Below are positions 42,006 through 50,373 of a stretch of 64,000 bases of DNA, piece after piece (the stretch's first letter is position 1; each line of letters starts with the position of its first letter). The stretch covers positions 62,001 to 126,000 of the forward strand of contig NZ_JARLTC010000025.1 of assembly GCF_029382225.1 (NCBI RefSeq), read 5' to 3'. The DNA is from Spongiactinospora sp. TRM90649. Its GTDB lineage: Bacteria > Actinomycetota > Actinomycetes > Streptosporangiales > Streptosporangiaceae. The notes below the pieces were generated by a model, which made no database searches, was not told the origin of the DNA, and saw only the letters and a program-made list of their open reading frames with translations. A program made the position numbers and the translations under genes.

Positions 42006-42755
42006 ATGACGGCGGCCCGGTGCACCGAGCCGGGCACACGCCGCGTCGTCCTGGTGGGCGGGCACGAGAGCGGCCGGGGACGCGCCCTGACCGGCACCGA
42101 GCCGCGCGCCGCCCCCGGCAGGGAGCTGGCGGCGCTGCTCGACGCGCCGGGCCCGGTCACCGTCGTCCCGATGACCCTGGGCCGCGACCCCGACCTGATC
42201 AGAGACGCCGCCCAGACGCTGGCCTGGGCCCGGCGCGGGCGCGACCGAGGCGAACTGCTGCTCAGTGCGCCGCTGGCCGAGGTGTCGCACCTGGTGAGCC
42301 TGCTGCTCTCGGCCGCCAGGGACAACGCCGTCGAGGGGCGCGCGGCGCTGATCGTCGCCCCGGCCTCGACGGTCGAGGCCGACGCGGAGCTGTTCCGCGT
42401 CGCGCGGCTGGTCCGCGACGGGGCCCGCCTGGTGGAGGTCGCCCTGCTCGGCGGCGACCCCGACCTCCCGGCCGGGCTGGAACGGTGCCACCGGCTGGGC
42501 GCGACGTCGATCGCCGTGCTGCCCGCCTCGTTCGTGCGCCCGGCGATCCCCGCCGAGGCGGGGGTCGTGGACGCCGGGCCGCTGCTCGGCCCCGCCGCCC
42601 TGTCCCGGCTCATCCGGGTACGCGTCAGCGCCGCCGAGCGCCTGTTCGAGCTGACCGGCGAGGACGGGATCACGGCCGGCCTGACCGTCCACGGCCACGG
42701 GCACCACCATGATCATCATCATCACGCGGAGGGAGCGGATCACCATGGCGGTTAG
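42006..42755 (+). CDS. CbiX-like (class II chelatase) protein with His-rich tail, in urease operon
   Basis: 249 aa from the ATG at 42006. N-half RRVVLVGGHESGRG and a second unit AALIVAPASTVEADAELFRVARLVRDGARLVEVALLGGDPDLPAGLERCHRLGATSIAVLPASFV follow the duplicated sirohydrochlorin chelatase pattern (CbiX/SirB/CfbA), whose members insert Co, Fe or Ni. Residues 229-247 carry 11 His, like the metal-storing tails of UreE or HypB. Positioned between ureA and ureB, overlapping ureB by 11 bp, in a cluster lacking ureE. I infer a nickel chaperone. Confidence 0.8.
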   Translation: MTAARCTEPGTRRVVLVGGHESGRGRALTGTEPRAAPGRELAALLDAPGPVTVVPMTLGRDPDLIRDAAQTLAWARRGRDRGELLLSAPLAEVSHLVSLLLSAARDNAVEGRAALIVAPASTVEADAELFRVARLVRDGARLVEVALLGGDPDLPAGLERCHRLGATSIAVLPASFVRPAIPAEAGVVDAGPLLGPAALSRLIRVRVSAAERLFELTGEDGITAGLTVHGHGHHHDHHHHAEGADHHGG

Positions 42756-43434
42756 CAGAATCCAGTACGCCAACGAGCCCATCGAGATCAACACAGGCAG
42801 GCCCACGGTCACTCTGACCGTGCGCAACACCGGAGACCGGGCGATCCAGGTAGGCTCCCACTTCCACTTCTTCGAGGCCAACCGTGCGCTCGCCTTCGAC
42901 CGTGAGAAGGCGTTCGGCAAGCACCTGGACATCCCTGCGGGCACCGCCGTCCGGATCGAGCCCGGTGACACGCACCGGGTCACGCTGGTCGAGTACGGCG
43001 GCGGCACGCGGATCATCGGGTTCAACAACCTGCTGGACGGCGGCATCCGGGCCAGGGACGCCCGCACCGAGGCGCTGCGCCGGATGAAGGAGTACGGCTT
43101 CACCGACAAGCCCGAGCCGTCCGCCAAGATCACCCCGGCCCAGGGGAAGGGCGCGGCCGCGAAGGCGTCCGCCGCGAAGACGCCGAGTGCGAAGACACCA
43201 AGTGCGAGAACGCCGAGCACGAAGGCGTCGACCGCGAGAACGCCGAGCACAAGGACGTCGAGTGCAAGAACGTCGAGCGCGAAGGCGTCGAGCACGAGGA
43301 CATCGAGCGCGAGAACGCCGAGCGCGAGGGTGTCGAGCGCGAAGGCGTCCACTGCGAAGACGTCGGTGAAGGCGTCGGTGAAGGCGTCCACGCGGAAACC
43401 GGCCGCCAAGGGCGGCAGAGGTAAGAAGGGCTGA
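42745..43434 (+). CDS. ureB: Urease subunit beta with Lys/Arg-rich repeat tail
   Basis: 229 aa from the ATG at 42745, GGAGGGA 10 nt upstream. Residues 1-~120 are a normal beta subunit (TVTLTVRNTGDRAIQVGSHFHFFEANRALAFDREKAFGKHLDIPAGTAVRIEPG). The usual protein ends there. Here ~105 more residues follow, including 13 pentapeptides (AKTPS, ARTPS, TRTSS, AKASS etc.) at 144-208, then KASTRKPAAKGGRGKKG. The tail is highly basic and disordered, like histone H1 or mycobacterial HupB tails. Confidence 0.95.
   Translation: MAVSRIQYANEPIEINTGRPTVTLTVRNTGDRAIQVGSHFHFFEANRALAFDREKAFGKHLDIPAGTAVRIEPGDTHRVTLVEYGGGTRIIGFNNLLDGGIRARDARTEALRRMKEYGFTDKPEPSAKITPAQGKGAAAKASAAKTPSAKTPSARTPSTKASTARTPSTRTSSARTSSAKASSTRTSSARTPSARVSSAKASTAKTSVKASVKASTRKPAAKGGRGKKG
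43174..43368 (+). repeat. 15-bp tandem repeats encoding the UreB tail
   Basis: Thirteen in-frame 15-bp units of the type GCGAGAACGCCGAGC, imperfect, encoding pentapeptides [A/T][K/R][T/A][P/S][S/T]. A coding minisatellite; copy number is likely to vary between strains. Confidence 0.85.
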
Positions 43435-43440
43435 CGGCAG

Positions 43441-45165
43441 ATGGCCACGATGAACCGCAAACAGTACGTGGACATGTTCGGCCCCACAGTCGGCGACCGC
43501 GTACGCCTGGCGGACACCAACCTGACGATCGAGATCGAGAAGGACTACACCGCCGGCCACTACGGCGACGAGGCCGTCTACGGCGGCGGGAAGACCTGCC
43601 GGGACGGCATGTCCGCCGACCCCAGCGCCAGGAACGCCACCATCGCCCTCGACCTGGTGATCACCAACGCCGTGGTGCTCGACCCCGTCCTGGGCGTCGT
43701 CAAGGGCGACATCGGGGTCAAGGACGGCAAGATCGTCGGAATCGGCAAGTCCGGCAACCCGCACACCCAGAATGGCGTCGACCGCCGCCTGATCATCGGC
43801 GCGGGCACCGAGTTCATCTCCGGCGAGAACATGATCGCCACTCCCGGCGCCATTGACCCGCACGTGCACATGATCGCGCCCCAGCAGGCCAGGCAGGCCC
43901 TGAGCAACGGCATCACCACGCTGATCGCCGGAGGCACCGGCCCCACCGACGCCACCCGGGGCTGCACCACCACACCCGGCCCGTGGAACCTCAGCCGGAT
44001 GCTCCAGGCCATCGAGGCCCTGCCGATCAACGTCGGCCTGATGGGTAAGGGCAACAGCAGCCTGCCCGGCTCGCTGGAGGAGCAGATCAAAGCCGGGGCC
44101 TGCGCGCTGAAGGTGCACGAGGACTTCGGGGCCACCCCTGCCGTCATCGACTGCGCGCTCAGCGTGGCCGACGTCTTCGACGTCCAGGTCGCCCTGCACT
44201 CCGACAGCCTGAATGAGTCCGGCTACCTGGAGGACACGATCAGCGCGATCAACGGCCGCGCCATCCACACCTTCCACACCGAGGGCGCGGGCGGCGGCCA
44301 CGCCCCCGACCTGATCCGCATCGCCGGGGAGCCGAACGCGCTGCCGTCCTCGACGAACCCGACCCTCCCCTACACCGCCGACTCCATCGACGAACTGCTC
44401 GACATGGTGATGGTCTGCCATCACCTGAGCCACGACATCCCCGAGGACGTCGCGTTCGCCGACAGCCGCGTGCGGGCGGAGACCATCTCCGCCGAGACGG
44501 TGCTCCAGGACATGGGCGTGATCAGCATGGTCTCGTCCGACTCCCAGGCGATGGGCCGCGTGGGAGAGACGTTCACCCGGGCGTTCCAGGTCGCCCACCA
44601 CTGCAAGGACCAGCGCGGCAAACTGCCCGAGGACTCCCCGCGCAACGACAACTTCCGGGTGCTCCGCTACCTGGCGAAGCTGACCATCAATCCGGCCCGC
44701 ACCACCGGCATCGCCGACACGGTCGGCTCGCTGGAGGACGGCAAACTGGCCGACATCGTGCTCTGGCCGTTCACGTCCTTCGCCGCCAAGCCCGCCATGA
44801 TCGTCAAGGGCGGCATGATCAGCTGGGCGCAGATGGGCGACCCGAACGCCTCACTGCCCACACCGCAGCCGGTCTACTACCGTCCCATGTACGCCGCGAT
44901 GGGCGAGGCCCTGTCCAAGACCACCGTGACCTTCATGTCGGACGCGGCGATCAGCGAGGGCGTGCCGGAGAAGCTGGGCCTGCGACGGCTGATCGGCCGC
45001 GTCCGGCACACCCGCTCGGTGGACAAGCGGCACATGATCCGCAACTCGGAGCTGCCCACGATCACCGTGGACCCGGAGACCTACAAGGTCACGGTGAACG
45101 GCGAGCACGCCGCCATCAAACCGGCCACCGAGCTGCCGCTGAACCACCTCTTCTACATGGTGTGA
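43441..45165 (+). CDS. ureC: Urease subunit alpha
   Basis: 574 aa. All catalytic residues are present with a constant +7 offset from the Klebsiella enzyme: H141, H143, carbamylated K224, H226, H253, H279, flap C326 and H327, D367. Surroundings are divergent: DPHVHMIAPQQARQAL instead of the usual HIHFICPQQ, and LKVHEDFG instead of LKIHEDWG. Should be active once nickel is loaded. Starts 6 bp after the ureB stop. Confidence 0.97.
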   Translation: MATMNRKQYVDMFGPTVGDRVRLADTNLTIEIEKDYTAGHYGDEAVYGGGKTCRDGMSADPSARNATIALDLVITNAVVLDPVLGVVKGDIGVKDGKIVGIGKSGNPHTQNGVDRRLIIGAGTEFISGENMIATPGAIDPHVHMIAPQQARQALSNGITTLIAGGTGPTDATRGCTTTPGPWNLSRMLQAIEALPINVGLMGKGNSSLPGSLEEQIKAGACALKVHEDFGATPAVIDCALSVADVFDVQVALHSDSLNESGYLEDTISAINGRAIHTFHTEGAGGGHAPDLIRIAGEPNALPSSTNPTLPYTADSIDELLDMVMVCHHLSHDIPEDVAFADSRVRAETISAETVLQDMGVISMVSSDSQAMGRVGETFTRAFQVAHHCKDQRGKLPEDSPRNDNFRVLRYLAKLTINPARTTGIADTVGSLEDGKLADIVLWPFTSFAAKPAMIVKGGMISWAQMGDPNASLPTPQPVYYRPMYAAMGEALSKTTVTFMSDAAISEGVPEKLGLRRLIGRVRHTRSVDKRHMIRNSELPTITVDPETYKVTVNGEHAAIKPATELPLNHLFYMV

Positions 45166-45169
45166 GCCG

Positions 45170-45856
45170 GTGCCCGAGATGAGCGGGATCCCGCTCGCCG
45201 CGCTCCAGCTCACCGACTCGGCGTTCCCGAGCGGCCTCTACACGCTCTCGCACGGGCTGGAGGGATACCTGCGGTCCGGTGACACCGACGTCGCCGGACT
45301 GCTCGCCGACCTGCTGACGCACTCGGCGGGCCCCGGCGACGGGGCCGCGCTGGCCCTGACGCACCGGGCGGTCACGGCGGACGACTGGGACACGGTGGCC
45401 GAGGTGGACAAGCGCCTGCACGCCATGAAGCTCAACCGCGAGGTGCGCGCCGCCGCCGTCCGCACCGGACGGCAGGTGCTCCAGACCGCCGCGCTGGTCT
45501 TCGGCCACCCGGCGATCGGACGGCTGGCCGAGCTGGTCGAGCGCGGGGACGCGCCCGGAAACCACGCCGTGGTGGTGGGCACCGTCCACGCCGCGCTGGG
45601 CGTACCGGTCGCCGACGCCGTGACCTGCGACCTCTACGCGTTCGCGGCCAGCCTGACCGGCGCGGCCGTCCGCCTCGGGGCACTGGACTTCCGGCAGGCG
45701 CAGGCCGTCCTGCACGGCGCCGCACCCGCCATCCGGCGGGCCGCCGACCTGGCCCTCGCCGCCCGGGGCCCGCGCGACCTGCACGCCTCGGCCCTCATGG
45801 CCGACACCGTCGCCGCTGGTCACGAACGTGCCGAGGCCCGCCTGTTCACCACCTGA
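45170..45856 (+). CDS. ureF: Urease accessory protein UreF
   Basis: 228 aa from GTG 45170; ATG 45179 is also possible. All-helical accessory protein: LQLTDSAFPSGLYTLSHGLEGYL is the family N-terminal motif. UreF joins UreD to recruit the UreG dimer and gate nickel transfer to apo-urease. Lies 4 bp after ureC. Confidence 0.94.
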   Translation: MPEMSGIPLAALQLTDSAFPSGLYTLSHGLEGYLRSGDTDVAGLLADLLTHSAGPGDGAALALTHRAVTADDWDTVAEVDKRLHAMKLNREVRAAAVRTGRQVLQTAALVFGHPAIGRLAELVERGDAPGNHAVVVGTVHAALGVPVADAVTCDLYAFAASLTGAAVRLGALDFRQAQAVLHGAAPAIRRAADLALAARGPRDLHASALMADTVAAGHERAEARLFTT

Positions 45857-45867
45857 AAGGCATCCGC

Positions 45868-46497
45868 ATGGACAACCTGCTGAAGATCGGAATCGGCGGC
45901 CCCGTGGGTTCCGGCAAGACCGCCCTGATCGAGGCGCTGACCCCGCTGCTGATCGAACACGGACACAGCGTCGGGATCGTCACCAACGACATCTACACCC
46001 AGGAGGACGCCCAGCACGTCCGGCGCACCCTCGCCGGGGTGCTCGCGCCGGAGCGGGTGGTGGGTGTCGAGACCGGCTCCTGCCCGCACACCGCAGTCCG
46101 CGACGACCCGACCATGAACCTCGCCGCCGGGGCCGAGCTGCTCGACCGCTTCCCCGACATCGACACACTCCTCTACGAGAGCGGCGGCGACAACCTCACC
46201 CTCACCTTCAGCCGCGCCCTCGCCGACGTCTACGTGTTCGTGCTGGACACGGCGGAAGGCGAGAAGATGCCGAGGAAACGCGGGCCGGGCATCACCGACT
46301 CGGACCTGCTGGTCATCAACAAGACCGACATCGCGCGATACGTGCGCACCGATCTGGGGATCATGGAAAGCGACGCCCACCGGGTCCGCGAAGGCCGCCC
46401 GGTGATCCTCACCGACTGCCTGACCGGGGCCGGAGTGCCCGAGGTCGCCGCGTTCGTGAACAGCAGGAGGGCGGTCGAATGCTCACCGGCCCAGTGA
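45868..46497 (+). CDS. ureG: Urease accessory GTPase UreG
   Basis: 209 aa. SIMIBI GTPase: P-loop GPVGSGKT at 11-18, nickel-binding Cys-Pro-His in GVETGSCPHTAVRDD, ESGGDNLTLTFS and guanine motif INKTDIA. No His-rich N-terminus, so it has no nickel store of its own. Its 3' end overlaps ureD by 19 bp. Confidence 0.97.
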   Translation: MDNLLKIGIGGPVGSGKTALIEALTPLLIEHGHSVGIVTNDIYTQEDAQHVRRTLAGVLAPERVVGVETGSCPHTAVRDDPTMNLAAGAELLDRFPDIDTLLYESGGDNLTLTFSRALADVYVFVLDTAEGEKMPRKRGPGITDSDLLVINKTDIARYVRTDLGIMESDAHRVREGRPVILTDCLTGAGVPEVAAFVNSRRAVECSPAQ

Positions 46498-47468
46498 CCG
46501 ACCCCACCGGCTCAGCGACCAACCTGACGGGCTCGGTGACCGACCGCCTGGCGGCCGACCGGTACACGATCGACGACATCCCCGAGAGCGTCGCCCGGCA
46601 CGGCGGCCCGCTCGACATGCTCCCCGTCGGCAGCCCCGGAAAGGTCGGCGTCCTCGACCTGATCTTCGCCCGGCGCGGCGACCGCACCGAACTGGTCGGC
46701 CACTACCAGAAGTCGCCGCTGCAGATCATGCGGCCGCTCTACTACGACCTCGCCCGGCCCGACATACCGTACGTGATCCTCATGACGGCGGGCGGCGGCA
46801 TCGTCCAGGGCGACCGCTACCGGTTCGACTTCACCTGCGAGGCCGACACCTCCGTGCACCTGACCACCCAGGCCGCCACCAAGATCTACCGGATGGAACA
46901 GGACTACGCCACCCAGCTCGTCACCCTCCGCGCCGGCCCCGGCGCCTACCTTGAATACCTGCCGGACCCGGTGATCCCCTACGTCGACTCGCGCTTCTAC
47001 CAGCGGGTCACGCTCGACCTCGACCCGACGGCGAGCGCCGTCACGGCGGAGACCGTCCTCGCCGGACGGCTGGCCCACGGCGAGCGCCACGCCTACACCG
47101 CCTACTGCAACGACCTCACGGCCCACGCCCCGGACGGGCGGCTGCTGTTCACCGACTCCATCCACCTCGAACCTGGCCGCGACCCCGTGCACGGACCGGC
47201 CACCTTCGGCGACCACGGCGCGATGTCCACCTTCTACGCGATGACCTCCGCCGTCCCCGCCACCGACCTGGCCGACCTCCTGCACGAGGTCGCCACGGCG
47301 AACGGCGACGTGACGGCCGGCGCGAGCGTCCTCCCGAACGGCGCCGGCGCCTGGGTCCGCCTCCTGGCCCCCGAATCCCCCGAGATCACCGAAACCATCA
47401 CCCGCCTCTGGACCGCCACCCGCCACCTCCTAACCGGCTCCCCCACTCCGGACCGCCGCCGCTTCTAG
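46479..47468 (+). CDS. ureD: Urease accessory protein UreD
   Basis: 329 aa from the ATG at 46479, AGGAGG 8 nt upstream, inside the ureG end; the open frame further upstream is a ureG shadow. UreD scaffold features: GKVGVLDLIFARRGDRTELVGHYQKSPLQIMRPLYYD and VILMTAGGGIVQGDRYRFDFTCEADTSVHLTTQAATKIYRMEQDYA. Forms the nickel tunnel with UreF. Last gene of the cluster; no ureE follows. Confidence 0.93.
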   Translation: MLTGPVTDPTGSATNLTGSVTDRLAADRYTIDDIPESVARHGGPLDMLPVGSPGKVGVLDLIFARRGDRTELVGHYQKSPLQIMRPLYYDLARPDIPYVILMTAGGGIVQGDRYRFDFTCEADTSVHLTTQAATKIYRMEQDYATQLVTLRAGPGAYLEYLPDPVIPYVDSRFYQRVTLDLDPTASAVTAETVLAGRLAHGERHAYTAYCNDLTAHAPDGRLLFTDSIHLEPGRDPVHGPATFGDHGAMSTFYAMTSAVPATDLADLLHEVATANGDVTAGASVLPNGAGAWVRLLAPESPEITETITRLWTATRHLLTGSPTPDRRRF

Positions 47469-47516
47469 CACCTCAGGGCCGATGAACGCCGCGCCGTGGT
47501 CATGCTGAAGCCCGTT

Positions 47517-47855
47517 CCTGTACGGCAAGCAGCGGTACCCCCCGACGCCCGTGCATGGCAAAGGTCCGGTGCCCGAGCGCTTCTCAGGCGTGGTCGCTTC
47601 TCACCGTCACGGCACCGGCTGGAAGGGGTCCTCTACTTGAACGGCCGTGTTTGAACGGCCGTGTTTGAGAGGTTCCTTCCCGGGGTGATCGCCCGTGCCG
47701 GTGCTGGTCTGACCGTTACCCACCCGCCGCCCCCACCGCCCCTTCGGGGCGTTGCCCCCCACCGGGGGCGGCCCAGCGCTCCGCGCGGCCACGCCCCTCC
47801 CCGCGCCCGCTCCCGGCCGCACTCCAGTTCCGGCGAAGGGCGGTGCCGTCAATAG
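47517..47855 (+). repeat. Long inverted repeat, left arm
   Basis: Matches the reverse complement of 50610-50933 over roughly 330 bp with scattered substitutions and gaps. Near-identical stretches include CCCGAGCGCTTCTCAGGCGT near 47572, GGTGATCGCCCGTGCCGGTG near 47684 and the GC-rich block around 47730-47792. The left copy carries the small GAACGGCCGTGTTT duplication. Confidence 0.85.
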
Positions 47856-47961
47856 CAACGCAGTCGCGTGGCGTTCACCGAGGAGCAGGTAGTCGTCGGA
47901 TTCGGACAGGCGAAGAAGGAGAGCCCGCGGGCTCTCTATGTCCACGGCTGGGCTGTTCGGG

Positions 47962-48000
47962 AAATGCCTGTTCTCCGTCGCGAACGGAGAACAGGCATTT
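47962..48000. terminator. 17-bp perfect hairpin
   Basis: AAATGCCTGTTCTCCGT (47962-47978) and its exact complement (47984-48000) with loop CGCGA, flanked by A and T runs. Works as a terminator in either direction; it lies in the part of the left arm absent from the right arm. Confidence 0.65.
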
Positions 48001-48003
48001 TCC

Positions 48004-48040
48004 GAACGACGCGGGCAGGGTGGTAGGTCTCACGCCTGCC
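48004..48040 (+). repeat. 37-bp inverted repeat, left copy
   Basis: Identical to the reverse complement of 50548-50584 (starts GAACGACGCGGGCAGGGTGG). It continues the long inverted repeat after an insertion in the left copy. Confidence 0.85.
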
Positions 48041-48073
48041 AGGGCCCAACACCAGCTCCCGCTCCCCTGCGCT

Positions 48074-48538
48074 TCATTCGGCGGGGACGGGTTGGCGTGG
48101 GTTGGCGGGCGGAGGAAAGTGCTCTTCGTCGAACACCACCCATGCCTCCACTACCACCTCGTACAGCCGCGTGGGGCCGGTGGGCATGGCGTCGAGTGCC
48201 GCTGCCGCCGCAGGCCAGCGTTCGGTGAAGGCGTGGACCTCGGCGTCCGCACCGACGACGGGCAGCTCCCTGGCGAGACCGGTGAAGGACACTCCTCGCA
48301 CGTTCTGTCCGAGCGTGTCGAGTGGGATGGTGACGATCACGCCCGCGACGTTCGGGTCGGTGGCGATGGCACGGCTGTGCTCCCGGTCGTGGCGGGAGAT
48401 CCAGCGCAGCCGGTCAGGACGGAAGGCTGCCTGATACCAGACAGTGCAGACGCGGGGCATGCCGCCGGTGAGCGTGGCCAGTTGCATCACCTTGCCGCCG
48501 CTGACGTACTCCTCCAGCAGCGCCCGTGGCGTGGTCAC
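48074..48538 (-). CDS. Pyridoxamine 5'-phosphate oxidase-family flavin protein
   Basis: 154 aa. Split-barrel FMN-binding fold: VMQLATLTGGMPRVCTVWYQAAFRPDRLRWISRHDREHSRAIATDPNVAGVIV. Probably binds FMN or F420; the substrate is unknown. Lies just inside the inverted-repeat segment and its stop abuts the left repeat block. Confidence 0.85.
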   Translation of the reverse strand: MTTPRALLEEYVSGGKVMQLATLTGGMPRVCTVWYQAAFRPDRLRWISRHDREHSRAIATDPNVAGVIVTIPLDTLGQNVRGVSFTGLARELPVVGADAEVHAFTERWPAAAAALDAMPTGPTRLYEVVVEAWVVFDEEHFPPPANPRQPVPAE

Positions 48539-48678
48539 AACCCCATCACCAACAACAGCCCCGAAGCGAGCGAATCCCGCTCACGCGGCGGGTGTACCCC
48601 TGCATGATGCCAACTGTAGAGACAGGCGGGCCAGGCTTCGGCTTCTTGGGTCGACCCGACCCGTCAGAAGAACCTCGG

Positions 48679-48888
48679 CTACGTGAGGTCGAATTGCCCA
48701 CTCTTCACGGCCGCGATGAAGGATTGCCATTCTGCCGGGCTAAAGGTAAGGAACGGGCCGCCACCTGGTTGTTTGCTGTCACGCACCGCCACGCACCCGG
48801 ACGCCAGTGCCACCTCTACGCAAGCCCCGTTCTGCTGCGAACGGGTGCTCTTGCGCCATTCTGCAGCTGACAGGTCTAAGCGGGTCAT
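48679..48888 (-). CDS. DUF397 protein (WhiJ-type locus 2)
   Basis: 69 aa. Family core AEWRKSTRSQQNGACVEVALASGCVAVRDSKQPGGGPFLTFSPAEWQSFIAAVKSG. Follows its XRE partner by 13 bp. Paralogue of the gene at 36506. Confidence 0.9.
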   Translation of the reverse strand: MTRLDLSAAEWRKSTRSQQNGACVEVALASGCVAVRDSKQPGGGPFLTFSPAEWQSFIAAVKSGQFDLT

Positions 48889-48901
48889 TCATCACCTATT
48901 A

Positions 48902-49747
48902 TCACCTATTGAGCAAAATGTCTCTAGCTGCGACCAGCATAGCGCGGGTGTCATCGGGGCTCAGAGCCACTGCACGCAGGTGATCAAAGGCGGCGGTGAA
49001 GTGCCGGACCTCGTCAGGCTTGTCCACGGAGAGAGATCCACCGATGGTCTCCATGTAGACCACATCGATCTCACCGGGCTCCGCGAATCCCAGGACGATG
49101 AAAGACCCCGCCGTCCCCGGGTGCGCGCCCACGCCGTAGGGCACGACCTGAATGGTGGTCTTCCCGGCCTTGGAAGCCGTGATCAGCGCTTCCAACTGGC
49201 CTCGCATGACGCTCGGCCCGCCGACCACCCGACGAACAGCGGCCTCGTCGAGGAGCACCCAGAGTCGCGGCCGATCCGGCTTGGCGAGCACCCGCTGACG
49301 GGTCATGCGGACTTCCAGCCGACGTTGCACCTCGTCCGGGTCCAGTTCCAGTGGGCCACCGCGGATGAGCGTGCGAGCGTAATCCTCGGTCTGAAGTAGA
49401 CCGGGAACAACCGCCAGTTCCCATGTCTGGATGACGCTCGCTTCCTGCTCCAGTCCGATCAGAAACTCGTAGCGACTCGGCAGGATGTCCTTGTAGCTGT
49501 ACCACCACCCACGTTTGCGGCTCTCCTTGGCGAGCTGAACCAGAGCCTCGACCTGCGCGGCGTCCGCGAGGCCGTACACGCCGCAGAGTACGCGGACGTC
49601 GTTGGGATGTGGCGCGGTGCGTCCCGTCTCGATGCGGAACACCTTGGTGTGGTGCCAGTCCAGACGTTTGGCGACCTCCTCCTGCGTGAGCTCCGCTCGT
49701 TCGCGTAGGCGCTTCAAGTTGGCAATCAGTTGTCGGCTCCGCACCAC
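48902..49747 (-). CDS. XRE regulator with DUF5753 domain (WhiJ-type locus 2)
   Basis: 281 aa if started at GTG 49747 (next codon also GTG), matching the length of the locus 1 paralogue; the frame remains open to 50017, with GTG 49789 an alternative. Helix-turn-helix LKRLRERAELTQEEVAKRLDWHHTKVFRIETGRTAPHPNDVRVL, then DUF5753 with FLIGLEQEASVIQTWELAVVPGLLQTEDYARTLI. Acts with DUF397 48679 and the divergent ATPase. Confidence 0.9.
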   Translation of the reverse strand: MVRSRQLIANLKRLRERAELTQEEVAKRLDWHHTKVFRIETGRTAPHPNDVRVLCGVYGLADAAQVEALVQLAKESRKRGWWYSYKDILPSRYEFLIGLEQEASVIQTWELAVVPGLLQTEDYARTLIRGGPLELDPDEVQRRLEVRMTRQRVLAKPDRPRLWVLLDEAAVRRVVGGPSVMRGQLEALITASKAGKTTIQVVPYGVGAHPGTAGSFIVLGFAEPGEIDVVYMETIGGSLSVDKPDEVRHFTAAFDHLRAVALSPDDTRAMLVAARDILLNR

Positions 49748-49971
49748 ACCATGCCCTGCAGTCAACGACTTTCCCCTCCCATCACTCACACATGGCTCTA
49801 TTGTGGAGCACTGCAAGATGCAGGGCTGCACGACAAAGCCATGCGTACGGTTTGGCCGATATGAGCATGGCAGTTCCTCGAAGAGCCTGCGACCGGGATT
49901 GGAGGTCTTTGGATGATGCGCGTCGGTCGACAGTCCATGGACGTGGCCTGGGTCCCCGATGAGGAGACGAG

Positions 49972-50373
49972 ATGCCTGAGTTCCTAGGTGCCGTACATCT
50001 TCCGACTGCCACGTCATCGGTCCCAGTGTCCAGGGCCTTTGTGCACGCGCTGCTCAACGTGCACGGCTACGCGAACGACGAGTGCAGCGTGGTCCTGGTC
50101 ATCAGTGAGCTGGTGACGAACGCGGTTGTCCACGGCAGCACACGGCCAGGCGAGCGTCTTCGGTTGATAGTCACGAAGATCACCGATGGCGTACGCCTCG
50201 CCGTGATCGATCCCGGCCGAGGCGGAGGTATGCCACATGTGCGGCATGTGAGTGCCGAGAGCACTGGAGGGCGCGGCCTGGATCTCGTGCAACACCTCGC
50301 CGTCGCTTGGGGCGTGGATGAGTGCACGTGGGGCCGAATCGTGTGGGCGGATCTGGCGGTACGCGCAGCGTGA
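49972..50373 (+). CDS. HATPase-c (anti-sigma/RsbW-like) protein, WhiJ-type locus 2
   Basis: 133 aa. GHKL fold: N-box VISELVTNAVVHGSTRPG, G1 AVIDPGRGGGMPHV and G2 STGGRGLDLVQHLAVAWG. Third member of the second WhiJ-type set, divergent from its XRE gene across 224 bp that contain CTGCA/TGCAG dyads at 49811-49823. The set has the same order and strands as locus 1. Confidence 0.88.
   Translation: MPEFLGAVHLPTATSSVPVSRAFVHALLNVHGYANDECSVVLVISELVTNAVVHGSTRPGERLRLIVTKITDGVRLAVIDPGRGGGMPHVRHVSAESTGGRGLDLVQHLAVAWGVDECTWGRIVWADLAVRAA

Larger units (their letters stand above)
47469..48073. other. Gene-free region holding the left arm of a long inverted repeat and hairpins
   Basis: About 600 bp with no supportable gene. 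Contains the left repeat arm (47517-47855), a tandem GAACGGCCGTGTTT duplication near 47639-47666, an 18-bp palindrome GAGAGCCCGCGGGCTCTC at 47919-47936, and the hairpin at 47962-48000. Confidence 0.6.

Noticed and set aside
43174..43368. Regular 15-bp repeats as a CRISPR array
   Set aside because: No spacers; the units are contiguous, in frame and code for a pentapeptide tail.
42670..44601. 643-codon minus-strand frame opposite ureB/ureC
   Set aside because: Mirrors codon bias of the urease genes; the Arg-rich repeats are the complement of the UreB tail.
47843..48607. 254-codon plus-strand gene opposite the flavin-oxidase gene
   Set aside because: Runs through a hairpin and the inverted repeat; composition is non-coding apart from the short shared peptide.
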